A DNA stretch of 64,000 nt from contig JTDE01022195.1 in NCBI GenBank assembly GCA_014338405.1, positions 3,189 through 67,188 on the forward strand, written 5' to 3'. A program made the translations under genes and the position numbers. Shown here piece after piece: positions 24,720-37,574 of the stretch (the first letter of the stretch is position 1; each line of letters opens with the position of its first letter). The DNA comes from Paragonimus skrjabini miyazakii. Lineage: Eukaryota > Platyhelminthes > Trematoda > Plagiorchiida > Troglotrematidae. Below the pieces are notes generated by a model that saw only the letters and a program-made list of their open reading frames with translations, made no database searches and was not told the DNA's origin.

Positions 24720-26300
24720 TGCAAGGAGGTAGGGGTCCACGTGGCCGCAAATATTTTTTCCAGTCAACAGCTGAGAATATCTTGGTGTTGTTTATTTATG
24801 TGCATATTGCTTTAATTTCTATATTAACTCTATTTTGGCGATTCTATACTTTTGTCCAATTTGTGTTTCCGTTTTTTTCTGTTTCTCTTGTTTCGTTATT
24901 CTGGTGATACTTGTCGTGAAATTGTCACACAAACAACTGTCTGTTTTATTTGTTCTGGGTGGATACAGTGCCGACTCAGTTCATGTTTGAACGCCACGTT
25001 CTCAAGTCCTAAGTGTCAGATACGTTGAAGCTCACTCAATTTGTCAGTCATTGAAAAATGGTTGAAATACTGAACCTACATCGCATGGTAATATGACAAC
25101 AATTCATAGAGAGTGTTACCAACAAATAGTACCATTATAATGAATTACCGGTTCCGTCTTGTAATGGATACATTAGTAAGATAATTGAGCTTGTTACAAT
25201 TAGAGCTAGAGTAGGAATAACAGAAAAACAGAGGCCTGATTGATAAGCCACGTGTAGCCAATACTCTGTACTCCATGTGAGAACAGTATTTGATCAATAG
25301 TCCCATGGTATTACTGAATGAGTGAGAGAGAAAAGAGCTATAGTTATACCAGCTGATTAACAACAAATTAGCTCGCTACAACTTAATGAGTATAGTATCA
25401 TGACTGAACCCTGGAACGTCGGAGTAAAATAGGAGGAACGAGTGTTTATCAGTTCACTAAATAACTGTGCTTCATCAGATCTGAATTATTTGTAACTGAA
25501 TCTTGTTGAAGATGTAAAAAAAGGAAACCACATTGAGACAACTCCGAGTCAAGGGGGGTCAGTTAAGGTCATTAGCTAATGAGATACAACTAGGTTTGTG
25601 AAGTGTTTCAGTGAAGACCTATGAGAACTAATTTAATATAAATGTCTAAATTGTAAGGCCTCGATGGAAAACAATGTAGTAACAATAGATTTGGCGCTGT
25701 ATACACGCGTTAATGAAGCAAGGACTTGAAAGGGACATGAATGTTGAGCATGAAAAGGTCATATGCTCATTAAATTAAATATTCAGAACCTTGAAAAACG
25801 GAAGTTGCAAGGAATTTAGCGACAACTAGAAAGTCCGTTTTTGTGTACTAGCATCTTTTAGAAAGGAAGTTACCATTCGGCAGTGTTATACGACAAACAG
25901 CTGGACTGTTACTATCTCAGTTGCTCAGAAAGACTTGTGTGAGTGTCTTGTCTACGAATACCGTCGATGGTCGTGGGGTTATTTGGTTTGGATATGACAC
26001 AATGTCAACTCTGGAGGTTCATAAACGCAAACCAAATTTAGCATTGATGAAGAGCTTGGAACCTGTAGCAGAATGGTAGTGTGATATTGCACAGTTAAGC
26101 CTGAAGAAAACTCAATTGTGAACAACCTAAGCGTCAACTGGATTAAAATAAGCGGTCGGAACTACATGCTCTTGCGCAGCATTTACCCTGCCTGTTGAAT
26201 TATGAAAGTCTGTCCGGAGCTTAGACGAATCATACTTCGTCTCAGATATTCACACATCTCTCTGTGCCATACGCTGTTCGCAAAATGGCAAACGAATCCG
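24720..26300. other. intergenic, no gene recognised
   Basis: KIFBP 3' flank. Only short frames without recognisable domains, and no second gene start was found. Confidence 0.45.
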
Positions 26301-26315
26301 AGTGTGAAGTTTTAA

Positions 26316-26384
26316 GCCCTTAGCCTGGCTTTGTAGATCAGGTGGTAGAACGCGTGTTTCTGGTTCGAATCCTGTCGGGGCTCA
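26316..26384 (+). repeat. tRNA-like relic or SINE head
   Basis: AGCCC near 26316 can pair with GGGCT near 26380. Between them lie an A-box-like TAGATCAGGTGGTAGAACGC and a perfect B box (GGTTCGAATCC, 26362-26372). At about 68 nt it lacks a normal anticodon arm, so it is a tRNA pseudogene or the head of a tRNA-derived SINE. Confidence 0.5.
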
Positions 26385-26919
26385 GATTTTTCAAAATCAA
26401 TTCTTTTATGAATCGGGAAAACTTCAACATATTGTTTTGCGCTTCAATTACGTTATGTATGCCAGCTATGCTGTAGAGGTACTATTAGGAATTCGGAGGT
26501 TTTTTCTTGACAGACCGACGAAGTATATTCAAGTAAACTACTGAAATGAACCGCGTTCTTAGATAATACTGGCAACAGGGGATTGTGCGCTAACCTATTG
26601 AATACAGCCACAGAAAGCAATATTGTTGACACTTTGTTCGGCCTAATTTGTAGGCTTGATCCTGTAGGTGAAAATGACTGGATTCTAAGGACGGCTTTGA
26701 AATTGTTGCCTGTCGTCTTGTCACATCATCCGGGTGATTGTTCCGTCTGAGTGTCTGAAATAAAAGGTTATATTCTCGGTTTCACGACAGTGACCTCTGA
26801 CAACTTACAGACTCCAAGCTGAAGTGTAGAGAGCGCAGTTGTAAGGGAATGGTGTAAACCACGTTAGTCCACGGCTGTTCAGTTTAAAGGACATAAACTG
26901 TCGTATATGTTTCAATTTC

Positions 26920-28300
26920 GTCTGTTGGGTGGGGACCTAGACTAGAGGCAAACGCACAATGGTAAGCACAAAGCGCCTATTGCCCTGTTAATTCGTGGTT
27001 GACGGCGAAGTATCCTCACACGAAAGCGCAAACCGAACTTGGCACATACCAGTGTGTGTTCGGAATCCACTCAGGTGTTCCAGATTGACTTGCAATCTTA
27101 GAAACACCCACGCCACCGATAACTGACAGACATTTAGTCAGTCTGTGTCCGCTGCTAACTCGGCGATGAAGGTCGCCAGGTGGCGCACTGACGCTTAGAA
27201 TGCCGAAATTTAGTATTTGCTAGAAACAGACCGTTGTCGGCGCACAGCTGCAACAAGCGTTCACCACTATCAGTTCGACGATTACCATAAAAGCGGCAGC
27301 CATGTAAGTCACGCTCGTCATCGCTTAACCCGCCTATTTCAGTGTTCACCAGACAGTACTACGATGTTCGTACACCGCGCGATGTGTAGAAGGTTAGTGG
27401 GCCGGTGAAAAAATGTACATGTGGGGTCATATGCCGTAATAACACATAAACAGCATTTGTGATGGGCGCTTCTTGATGCTCCAACTGTATCTTCGAATCT
27501 GACAACGCAAAGGCGGTTGTGCAGGGATATCCACTCAAGCAACGTTTTCACTGCGCGTACGTTTAAGTCAATTCCAACACCCTTTTGGCCAGCAGCTTGA
27601 GTCGCAGAACCTGCAGACAAGCGCACATTGTACCCGTCTGGTGAAGTGGCTGACGGAGAGTGGAGGTGTGATTCTGAGCTAGAATCTTGAAGCCATGTCT
27701 CAGCAAGACAATAAGTGTCGATGGTGAGGGTCTACAAAGTAGGTACAACAGCCGCCTACCGATCTAATAGTATGTGGCCTAACATTAAAGGTAGAAGCAT
27801 AAATGGTGTTCGGGGGGTTAGTACGGCCTTGTGTCCTTCAGACAAAGGAACCTTGGCGTTTGACACACTACCATTCCGACTATGACTTCCGTCACGAGCA
27901 GCAAATAAGACAATTTCCTGGTGTGTGTCTGGAAACGGGATTTAGGGGTCACCAAGTAAAGGGTTATTTAACAGAAGAAGAGAAAGTAAGACATATTGGT
28001 TTGGTACGGTATGATGTAACATGAGGGCAAAGCCGGCCACCGATATCTCGGCCAAAACGTTATGACGGAAAGACATGGGGAAATCCATACGTAATTTACG
28101 CTTAAATTCATAGTTATGAGGGCAGAATGCCTTTCGGTTGCCCGGGCCGAAGATCGTTATTGACTTCAGGAGCCCCACTCGGAGCGTTTGGCTCTAAAAC
28201 AAACCAAACCTGCAAGGCATCTAGGTGAAGTTCGGAGTTCATTGGGGCCGGTGTCCACTGATGGTTTGGTTCGTATGCCCTTCGGATGGAATCCATCCAT
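26920..28300 (-). mobile_element. RTE-type LINE endonuclease relic (antisense)
   Basis: The - strand encodes, in several frames, the 5' half of an RTE-type LINE. The 27626-27339 frame carries LLEWISLHNRLCVVRF and ITAYDPT, typical of the APE-like endonuclease. The 27349-27155 frame continues EIGGLSDDERDLHGCRFYG, RRTDSGERLLQLCADNGLFL and RHSKRQCATWRP. Weaker similarity (about 'SQSGTPEWIP') goes on to about 26920. The sequence up to about 28300 is probably 5' leader. Frameshifts and stops make it dead, and no reverse transcriptase part follows. Confidence 0.82.
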
Positions 28301-28419
28301 CCAGGATGCCCAAAGCAGTCTTCTGGAAGTTGCAACAGAAGCACCGCATCAGTCAAGTTCACAGTTCGGAACAACGAGTGCGTAACTGTTAGCAAACATG
28401 CATTCCTTTTTATTATCAA

Positions 28420-29110
28420 ACTTGGTTATTGTTTTTCATATTTATTGTGTTGTAACTAGCCTGATAATCAAACACATAAAGCAGGTCTTGTTCGCCACGT
28501 TATTGTTCTCATTACTGTAATGGCTATTTTCAAATGAGAGGAGCATGAGTTACTCGAACTCAGCAAAGTGTTACTACTAAGGCTTTACAGTATAACATCT
28601 TCTATACGACTTGATGACTCGTTCAAAATAGGCTACCTACTGACGTCAGGTGTGAACCCACTGTTGTGGACACTGTATGCAGGCACTGATTCACAAAAGC
28701 GTGTCACCCAATTTGCACTTTCGGAGTTGCTTACAGTTGTTACCTGTTTGAAATTCACCGGAGTACATTGCACCTCTTCGCCTCAATGATCTCATTTAAC
28801 TCAGTCATTTCTCGTCTTAGGAAGCAACAATCTCATTAGCTGACCACCAGCCCTGTGTCTGTGACCCAGTCATTCTCCACTGACTATGATGAGCTGTATT
28901 TCTGTACGCATATCATCCTTCATGTATGTGTGCTGTATCAACGCGTATCCAGGACGTCTCGTTTACTTAAAGGTAGTCGATGCGTAGTTCAGTCCATACG
29001 ACAGTGTCGGAAACTCTTACAAACAACCACACTACTTAACCGCACTTGGGACAGCTGTTCGAAAAAGACGAATGTTGTGACTTTAAATTGAAGTAGCAAA
29101 GAAAATAAAA
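28420..29110. other. intergenic, no gene recognised
   Basis: No domain, tRNA or repeat family known from the rest of the window was seen. Confidence 0.4.
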
Positions 29111-29119
29111 ACTATCAAA

Positions 29120-29300
29120 ACAAGCACACGACCTACAAAACCACATGACCGGAGTCATAGTCCCGGTCGTGGCAAGGACATACACTACTGACGAGCTCTA
29201 ATGAGAGCGAAACTCGAGTCTAGTGCTTCTTTTCTATGGGAATGCAACAGCTGCGATCAAGTGTGGATGATGTTCAATCTCTATGAAAACCACAAATCAT
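29120..29300 (+). repeat. SINE copy
   Basis: Contains the body GACGAGCTCTAATGAGAGCG - AAACTCGAGTCTAGTGCTTC - TTTT, shared with 57570-57660 and, more diverged, with 21940-22000. A corrupted B box (TCATAGTCCCGG) precedes it. It belongs to the tRNA-derived SINE family of this window. Confidence 0.6.
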
Positions 29301-29309
29301 AGTGTTAAA

Positions 29310-32300
29310 ATATCGCGGTCACGTCTATCTTATTATGGTGATAATTAGTATATACCAGTTCGTAAATTGCGAGGATATTTATTCTAAACCACGAGACCAT
29401 CAGAGTTAGTTTAACAGATGATAGTGGGAAAAAATGAAAATAAACGTACAACAATAACCAGAGATAGGAGAGTTTTTGGTAGTAAATACGATTTTGACCA
29501 TATAATCCTTAATTAGGCTTAATTATCCGTGGTCCCCTGATTTAATTAAGACATTCAACGACGTGAGGTAGTTTGAGCCAACTCTCCTTTGCTCATATGG
29601 CTGTGCTGAATTCGATAGTGAGCAGGTAGCCAACTGATGCTCGGTCAGATTTTATTGATCGCCAGCTGTTTAAACATATCTCTAAATCAGCTGATCTCCA
29701 GCCGCCTCCCATTGGCTTCTTGTCTGTCTGCATTCGTTCGGAATGTAATTGCGTATGATCAGTAGGCATTTGAGGAGTGGTAGCCGTAAGCTGAAAACGT
29801 ACATCAGACTGATATGAATGGTAAGTGATTATGTGAGATAATTAAAGTTTTCAAGTGTCGATTTTGTAGGCGAAAAGATCCATCTAAACTACTCAGGAAT
29901 GTAAGGTTATTAGAGTTCAGCCTATTCTGTTCAAGTTCTGCTGTTGTCACCACGTATATAACTTTTCCTTGGTCGATATTACAGTAGAACAGAACAATCG
30001 GCTCCGATAAGTTTATGATTCCTATTGGATCGTTCCTTTTAATTACGCGGTGAATCGCTGACCCCAAAATGACAACCAGAAGAGACGTGGTAACAACGTT
30101 TACTGGAAAAACCGAGTCAGAATTAGGCCACACAGGGCTCTGAATATATGGAGCGAAACGATTATTATACATGGCCGACAAGACACAAAGCAAATCAAAT
30201 GAGACGATCACATATGGCAGTCAGGGCGTTAGAACAAATCACGTTACACGAGCATGACAAAGCAAACGTGAGAAACGCAGTCCAGTTAGCGCACAGGCGT
30301 TCGATGGCACGACGCAAACTGTCTGGTTAAGTGGAATCATACTACTACCCACCACTATATTATAGGAACTGGGTCGATCGACCAATATGGCGTGACGCGT
30401 CTTGGCTGCTTCTTTAGGAGACAGATAAACAACTGAGACATGCTTTCATGTAGGACAGCCTTTTTAAAAGGCGACTTGAGCGATCAGTATGCTTCCGACC
30501 TTGCTCATCAGAACCGTTGGGACTTTGATACTACACAATTACAAAATAGTTTTATTCAGCCTTTCATGAACACGGCCAAGATTTTCCAAAATTGCAAACG
30601 CTTTGGTGATATACACGGAACACAGCTCTACCAGCTCCGACAGTATACTCATATAAATGAAATACGTGTTGACTATCGTTTGTTCTGTTCAGACAGTGTG
30701 TAGTAAATAAAGGATACGGCGTTGGTTAGACATAGGCATGATAATATAATGTCTCCGGACCATAGAATGAGGTGGATTATCCACAAGCACCACGCACCGT
30801 TTCGTTTATTGACAACCAAATGTCTTTCCGATACCACGAATTACGAAACTTAAGAACAACACCAACAACTGCTCTCACCAGCTTATTGTAATTTTCCTTC
30901 AGCATTATTGCCGGTCGATAAAACTTCGTTACCAACAGCTCGAGCCGGACGAATATAATAGGCTTGCAGCCGTTCTAGTCTTGAAATGTTCCTGTGAACG
31001 GAAAAAGCTTGCTTCATTCACATTAGCTTGGCAGTATAGGTCGTTCACCATAGTCTGCGTGATATAAACGGTATTTATGAAGACAAATGTTAGGGCTAAA
31101 AACATCAGTATGGAGGGTCACCTGTATCGGTATTGATGCTGTACGAGCCATTCTGAGGTAAAGGCCAAAACCCTGCCTGTCCTCCAAAAATTTGGTTTCC
31201 CTGGATTTAGTGAGTTGAAACAATCAAGTCTAGGTAACCTGACCGCGATAAATGCAAGATTAACGTTCTTGTGACTGCCACACAAGTGTTAGGTTTTCTT
31301 TTTGAAAACAGGAATAAGTACCAATCATGAGGCACTTCTTCAGTTTTCTAAACTGTCAGAAAAAGTGCTGTCAATTTTACAATCAACCCCTAACCATCAC
31401 CTTTGGAACTATAAAGAAGAAGGGATCTAGGTTTGCACACTTATTCCTTTCTAACAACTTCAACTGTATAATCACTTCCGCTTCTGGTGGGAGGTGCAGC
31501 GAATCGGGGAACATCATTTGGTTCAAGATCACGGCATCATTATCGTCTCTGAAATTCTATACACCTACAGTTGGAATCGAACGGCAGGTTTCTGAAAGGA
31601 ATCTGGAATATTTAAGCCCACATTTCCTGGGGCAGATTCGGTATCAGTTGTATGGTTCTACATCACTTCAGCTGGTACGTCTCAACCCTAATTGTGTCAT
31701 ATTTTCTCGTTTGCTTGCTGACGTCCTGATAACCTGACTCGTGCTAACGTCACGACTGTCGTATATGGTGGTCGCGTCTCGTTCGCTCCCTTTTCTGACT
31801 GCCTTTTATGGCAACTACCTGCTACATATATTCACAGCTTCCTTGGTCCAGTTTCCGACTAGTCCCCAGTGTACGTTGGTATTCACGTCTTCGCGTTCAG
31901 AGGTTGGAAATCTCGTTCTACCATCGACTGCTAATTCTGTCACTTTGTGTATCCTCTTCATTGTGGAATTTTACAAGAAAACGTTTTTATCCACCGCAAT
32001 CTACTCCCAGTATTCATCAGTTTCACTCACCAGACGTGATTTGGGTAATTTGTTTCACAGCGTCGTCTGTTAAGTTTTCCTCACGGTTGCTTCGCATAAA
32101 TGTTATCTAGCTTCCACTTAACAGCGCATAACAAAACAAAATAAGCCTTGATTTTCAATTTTTATGTGACCTTACTCGGATTAAAAGTGACGTTTTCGAA
32201 TGGGTTCTGATGTGAGGTCCTTCGGTCTGTAGACATTTAGTCTTAAACGAGAGTATTATCGTTCAATAGAATTAGATGCAAATGAATGATCAGGTCTTGA

Positions 32301-32680
32301 TGTCCTCTATTAGTTTGTATCGTGTGTTTTGTTACTGCTCTGATGAAGTCCCTTCCTGTATGAGTGTGACAGTAACACTTCTCATTCATCAGTTAATTGT
32401 ACTTTCATCGAACTACAGAACGTGGTAGCAATTAGAAAAGTTGAGACATGCAAATCTGTCAAAAAGTGAACGAAACATTCTACAAGAGTTCGTCCATAGA
32501 AACACAATATGCATATCTACCAAAACAAGCATAGTACTTAGGTAATCATAATGATGAGGCTCAGTTGTACCACAGCATTTTACAGTACCGATATCTTTGA
32601 CCGAAGATTGATTACACAATCAGGTGAGTTGTTTAAATTTCTTGACTGCTTGTGTTTTCTAATAAGTTGACCTAAGCTTG
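29310..32680. other. intergenic, no gene supported
   Basis: Open frames at 29804-30211 (-, 135 codons), 31327-31737 (+, 136 codons) and 31741-32110 (+, two overlapping) were inspected. None shows a recognisable domain or a convincing acceptor/donor pair, and sequence composition is like that of the flanks. Confidence 0.4.
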
Positions 32681-32689
32681 GCCGTTATC

Positions 32690-32880
32690 TTTAAGAGGGA
32701 CATTTATTCATCTAAAGCTTCCATTCCATTTCCGCTTCTTCCTCTTAGTCTTTTCCCAATAATTTTCACCCTCCTTAGTAACGTTTTCTTCCAGGATATT
32801 CCACGTCACTGTTGAGGTGAACGGCGGCCCGAGCCACAGTACCTTTTAGTCAGGCTCATGGCTGTTATGATGATGATGAA
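32690..32880 (+). repeat. RTE-type LINE 3' tail, family A copy 2
   Basis: About 95 bases (CAGGATATTCCACGTCACTG ... GCGGCCCGAGCCACAGTACC ... GGCTCATGGCTGTTATGATG) are almost identical to 19610-19700. It ends in ATGATGATGA. Only the 3' UTR and tail are present. Confidence 0.85.
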
Positions 32881-33406
32881 GCTTCCACTATACATGGAAA
32901 CTGCGATATTTTAGTAAGGCAATCACTATGTATACGAATCTTTGTCTTCTGAATTAGTCGAATGTTCAGGGATTCCATTATGTATGTAGTTAACTCACAG
33001 AACTGTCTGAGCCATGAAGAGGCAAACCGCGTGAAAAAATCAGGCTTTGCATGAGGAAGCAGAGATTTTTGACAGCGAACCTGGCCTTTATTAGGCCGTC
33101 TTGTTTTTGATGCAGTCAACTTACAGCTTAAAGAAGTTTCTGACTTACAAGTAATTTAAATTTTCCAGAGACGGATTAGGTGTGCCTATCTCTAACCGTT
33201 AACCTGGGAAGTATAGTTTTAATTTTGTACTGTTTATGAGTAGTGAACGTAACATCTTCGTAAATAATATCGTTTGTAATACGGAAATGGTTCGGAAAAC
33301 GAAAGTGAACAGCTATTTGATAAGAAGATATCACTCACTTAGTTTTTTATGCTGCTTATAAACAGTCGTCACCAGATTAATTTGCTCCTCTTTCTTGTTT
33401 TTCTAG

Positions 33407-33519
33407 CTGAAGAAGTTCTGTCGACTGATGACAGTGGGGAAGCCGACCCGCTGAAGGACATAAATGTTCTTATGGGTCTCTATGGTGGTCCAGATAGCAA
33501 ACCAAGCTGGGAACCGGAA
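33407..33519 (+). CDS. internal exon of unidentified gene 2
   Basis: Flanked by a strong polypyrimidine acceptor (TTTCTTGTTTTTCTAG) and the donor GAA|GTAAGT. It reads EEVLSTDDSGEADPLKDINV then LMGLYGGPDSKPSWEPE, acidic and probably soluble. It starts with two bases of a split codon and ends in phase 0. Codons are open throughout. I do not recognise the protein. The start of the gene must lie upstream, possibly beyond what I could identify. Linking it to the exons at 37083 and 38184 rests on strand and matching phase only. Confidence 0.6.
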
Positions 33520-34395
33520 GTAAGTACAGCTAGGATCTGACGACTATGACTAGTGAAATTAATGCACACAACTAGCATACGATTTGCTCAATAAAATTAG
33601 AAAACTCAATGTCCCAGAAGTATCACAAAGCAATAAAAATTAACCAGGCCTAAACAGTGGTCAACAGCTATTCTCTCCCTGTGATTCAGGGTCGTCGAGC
33701 TGACTAATTTTGGATCACTTATAGACATTAAGTTAACTTACTAGTTCTTAACGCGCTCGCCGTCTCTTCTCTAACGTTTGCGGCCGCATTCATCGCGACG
33801 CCAAGTAGTCACGCCACCAAAACTTGTGGCACATATGGCTCCTTTGCGTACCGCGTGCTTAAGTTCACTGCTTCGCAAATGTCGCTCGTTGATCCGCTGA
33901 ACACCCTTCCAGATCGTATTCCTCCAGACCGTCCGGTTTAAGACCAAGTATTTCCGATATTTAAAATCAGTACTACAACGCAAAATAGCGGCACCGCAGT
34001 ATAGCAGCTACTGGCGACCAAAATTTTGCTTATGTGCTCTGAGCTACCTGTACAGCAGCTGTCCCAGAATTCCCTCGTCGCAAATTCTACGGATGCGTCC
34101 TAGTCAACAAAACTGACTGAGCAACGTCATGGCTTTAATCACGTCCGTGTCCTAATCGTTCTCCTGCCTAGGTCTGGGCATCCTGGCAGTATCTCACCCA
34201 CATACAACCCTGAATAATCACAACACAAGTAATTCCATATTGCATTGGTGTTGTGTGTGTGTACATCCATTACATTCACCTCGTATCTGATTGGCTACTC
34301 ACACACTCACGTGATACATCGCGATTATGATTGGCTTAACTCTAACTCGTTCACTGTTTGATGTCACGTGTTACGTCTGTGGGTCGGGTTGCATA

Positions 34396-34448
34396 CATGC
34401 TGTTTACGTTCGTTACGACTGCCTTGCGTTCTGATTTACGATACAACA
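34396..34448 (+). repeat. 53-bp direct repeat, left copy
   Basis: Identical to 35786-35838. It lies just before the gag-like frame of the Ty3/gypsy relic and ends in ATACAACA. It may be the end of a 5' LTR. The bases just after it (TGGCGTCGCGG at 34451) begin with TGG, as primer-binding sites do. Confidence 0.7.
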
Positions 34449-34449
34449 C

Positions 34450-35860
34450 ATGGCGTCGCGGACAGTGCTCACTTCAATGAATGCGCCTGCAACATTTTGG
34501 ATGGATCCAACAATATTTCCAACGCCAGATTCGTGGATCACTTGGAAGACGACGTTTACGGATTACCTGGATTTGCTCAATGTGCCAAATCCGTCGTTGG
34601 ACCTGACAAAGCCAACTAACCTAAAAATTCTTCGCAATCATCTGGGTACTGAAGGGCAGAGACAGTTTGACATTCATTTTCTGCGTCATAAAACCACCCT
34701 AGAGGATGCTTTAAACACTATTGACAAAATACTAGGGGCTGTTATCAACGTATACACCTCCAGAATGACTTTTTCCTGCACCGTTCAGCAAACCGGGGAA
34801 CCACTGGAAGGATTCATTTCCCGACTTATAAGAGCCATCCGTGTGAGTATTCTAAAATACCTACTAAGAAATTTGAAGACTGCATGCTCATACAACAGTT
34901 TATCTTTGGGGTACGAAATGAGAAAAAAAGTGAATCTTTTGTGACCGAGGATGCATCCAAATTATTTTGGGAGAAGGCATGTCAAATAGCCCGTAATAAG
35001 GAGCAAGTTCGATCGCAATGTGAATTGATCCCAAAGTCGCCACACCCGGTATCAATGACCAAACATTTGAAGCCGTCGGCTGCCTTTCAACCTCTCGGAA
35101 AATGTTTCCGTTGTGGATCAACAACACATCGAGCGAATGATCTGGAATGCCCAGCAAGAACTGCTAAATGTTCAAATTGTTCTAAGATCGGTCATTTTGC
35201 AAACGCCTGCCATACGCACTCGGTACATCCACTAGAAGGGGGTACTGTTACTGAGCCAGAAGAACTTCCTACCGTAGAAACAATTTATGCTTTACGTTCT
35301 GACGAAAATGTTACCGCTTCCAAGTCTGTTAAAGAACCACGATTACCACTTTCCGATGTTCGAACCGTTTATTTTCTAACTTCGGCCTTGAAACTACCTC
35401 TTGAAATGGAAGTAGACTCTGCATCTCCAATATATATAATTCCCTATTCATTTTATGAGTCATTTCAAACGTCTACCTTTGTACTCAACGGTTTATAAAG
35501 TTTACAGCTACTCCAACGCACCCATAGAAATGAAAGGATTTATATTACTCCAACTGTGTGTTGAACTTTCTCCACCCACTTCTGTTGCTGTGTATCTATG
35601 CAACACTGACAGAAAACCATTTGTAGGTCGTAACGCAATGGTTGCTCTGAATCTGGTATCTTCTGTTAAACGTATGACAGTAGCTTCTGTTGACGTGCCA
35701 TTATTGCATTATTGCATTATTGGTTATGCAGTCAACGTGGTCCACCAAATTTGTTTAAAGTCGGGTGCAGAACCGTCCTCCATATCATGCTGTTTACGTT
35801 CGTTACGACTGCCTTGCGTTCTGATTTACGATACAACAATTGGCCGTCTCGCAGCATAAA
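34450..35860 (+). mobile_element. Ty3/gypsy gag-protease relic
   Basis: The + strand frames encode a retrotransposon Gag. First comes a capsid-like N-terminal part (DSWITWKTTFTDYL, EGQRQFDIHFL), then FIFGVRNEKKSESF, then two zinc knuckles. The first is C-x2-C-x4-H-x6-C (35105-35152, one residue longer than usual) and the second C-x2-C-x4-H-x4-C (35170-35212). A retroviral-type aspartic protease region follows from about 35395, with the active-site triad degenerate (DSAS). A frameshift near 34845 splits gag and another near 35498 splits the protease. No reverse transcriptase follows. The Gag resembles the Mag-like group of Ty3/gypsy elements; that clade assignment is tentative. Confidence 0.8.
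35786..35838 (+). repeat. 53-bp direct repeat, right copy
   Basis: An exact copy of 34396-34448, lying at the right edge of the gag-protease relic. The sequence on either side differs from that of the left copy, so this is not a simple full-length 3' LTR. Confidence 0.7.
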
Positions 35861-36857
35861 CCGGGTCACCCTATCTGCTGCATATAACAGGTTGTAAAGG
35901 CGAAAACATGTTACCGCTGATCCATCCCCCACTGTCCTATCAAATTTAGCTATCAGGCCGCCCCCAAACCCCATTTCTGATAATTACTCGGCAGGTCCCA
36001 CAATGGATATAACTAATCATAGTGACACTGAGTCGGTAAGTTCTATCTCTTTCCATTCAGCTTCAAGCCTCCCTCGTCCCTTGTTTAGACCTAGAAGGCG
36101 AAGTAATATAAGTGCTTTCAACGTTCGCACTCTAAAACAGATCGGTCAACAGGCCGCACTCGCACGTACGTTAGGTTTGCTGCATGTCGATGTCTGCTGT
36201 ATCTCGGAGACTAGAATCCAAGACAGTAGTCAACGTATGGAACTAACAGCATTCTCATTGTCTACCCGATACTAGTTATACACTTCGGGTGACTCCACAG
36301 CCGTTGTTACAAGTCAGACTGGAGTGGGTATAGTCCTTAGCATGACGGCCGCAACCGCATTAGTGGATTGGATTCCTGTTAACAGTAGACTTTGTGCTGT
36401 CCGCTTGGCAGGTTCCGTTAATGCCAGCTCTAGACGCAAGACTTTCAGAAATTTATTCATTGTCTCTGCTTACGCTTCTACTGACTGTAATGACGTCGGC
36501 GTCAAAGACACATTTTATTCGGACCTGGCCGCTCTTCTTCGGCGTGTCCATAACAGACTAGATGAGACGTCGTGTGTGATGTAATGAATACACATCTTGC
36601 CGTAAGGAAGCTGTCTTGCTGATGACGCCTTACTTTCACTTGCAGCTCGGTTGTTTGTTTGCAAGGTGTAGGCGCCTTGATGTTGTATGTTTGAATATAG
36701 ACGTAGCTCTTTTTAGTGGTTAGGTCCCCTCCCCTCTCCCTTTTTTCTCTCTTCCTAAACAGGGTTTGTTTCTTCTTCTTCCTGGTTGTGTAGCAGTTAA
36801 GCATCAGTGTGAACCACTGATGTATTGCTGTCTATGATGATGATGATGATGATGATG
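35843..36857 (+). mobile_element. RTE-type LINE with internal deletion (family B copy 3)
   Basis: Carries both ends of an RTE-like element but no reverse transcriptase. The ORF start is at ATG 36003 (MDITNHSDTESVSSISFHSA), followed by endonuclease motifs SNISAFNVRTLKQIGQQAAL and DVCCISETRIQD, a stop at 36273, then TALVDWIPVNSRLCAVRLAG and FIVSAYASTDCND. Coding similarity stops near 36575. The sequence then passes directly into the 3' UTR shared with 3891-4066 and 52515-52745, ending in eight ATG units (36833-36857). This indicates loss of the whole reverse transcriptase region before or after insertion. Confidence 0.83.
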
Positions 36858-37082
36858 TTCTACAATTGTATACATACAAAGACTGTAAACTGGAGGTCAT
36901 TCAATGTGCCGTCAGCTTCTACTCTATTGATGTGAGAATTCCGTATTTATCTAGGTCCAAGCATGTAAAATATGGCGTACACTAATTTTACCGGAACACG
37001 AAAGTGGACAAAATGGCATTTGGTGTTGATATTTTTAAAGGTTGAAAATAAAGCGTGCTAATGATTACCTTCCTACCTTCAG

Positions 37083-37265
37083 ATATGGCGAGGCGAATTC
37101 GACATTTTTGTGTTTCCTATTTGCATTCGTAGTGTACCATCAGTTACCATAATTACTGGGAGCCAGCTTCTAGCAGTTCATCTTTCATTAGCGATCAACT
37201 GTGAAGTAGAGCAAACAAACTACCACAATCATCCTTCAGTACAATACAAACGACGAGTGCGGAAA
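37083..37265 (+). CDS. possible exon of unidentified gene 2
   Basis: After a good acceptor (TTCCTACCTTCAG) the frame reads IWRGEFDIFVFPICIRS, in phase with the exon ending at 33519. Two phase-0 donors are possible: GAA|GTAGAG at 37206 and AAA|GTAAAC at 37266. Both join in frame to the exon at 38184. No domain recognised. The acceptor and phase agreement are the only support. Confidence 0.4.
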
Positions 37266-37574
37266 GTAAACTCACTTCACTTCGGCCCGTTTTACATTCT
37301 ATGAATCATGAGACCTACTGGATTGTATAGCCAAGGTTCTCATTCATGTACGCTTAATATGACTCTAACAGACTGCAACGATTAAATGTTATGATGATAT
37401 GCTTTCTTCTTCTGTTCACTGACAAAAGAGATCATAGGAACTTTAGGCTGACCGATCACATTTGTCGGTTACTGTGCATGCGTTTGACATCGGCTCCCAA
37501 TACGCAAACAGCAATTTACAGAATGAGCTTACTGTCACGTTAAGAAACTTCATAATCATCAAAGTCAACAACAA

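Noticed and set aside
29804..30211. 135-codon frame on the - strand
   Set aside because: No recognisable domain or splice context; hydrophobic stretches are not arranged like a signal peptide or helix bundle, and decay like that of the flanks is likely.
31327..32110. Series of overlapping + strand frames of 100-136 codons
   Set aside because: Two of them overlap in different frames and none carries a recognisable motif. Kept as non-coding.
32340..32390. CTGATGAAG at 32340 as another hammerhead motif
   Set aside because: No GAAA box and no matching stem I strand within reach. The same holds for CTGATGA at 3131, 36620, 47065 and 52540, the 36620 and 52540 ones being part of LINE tails.
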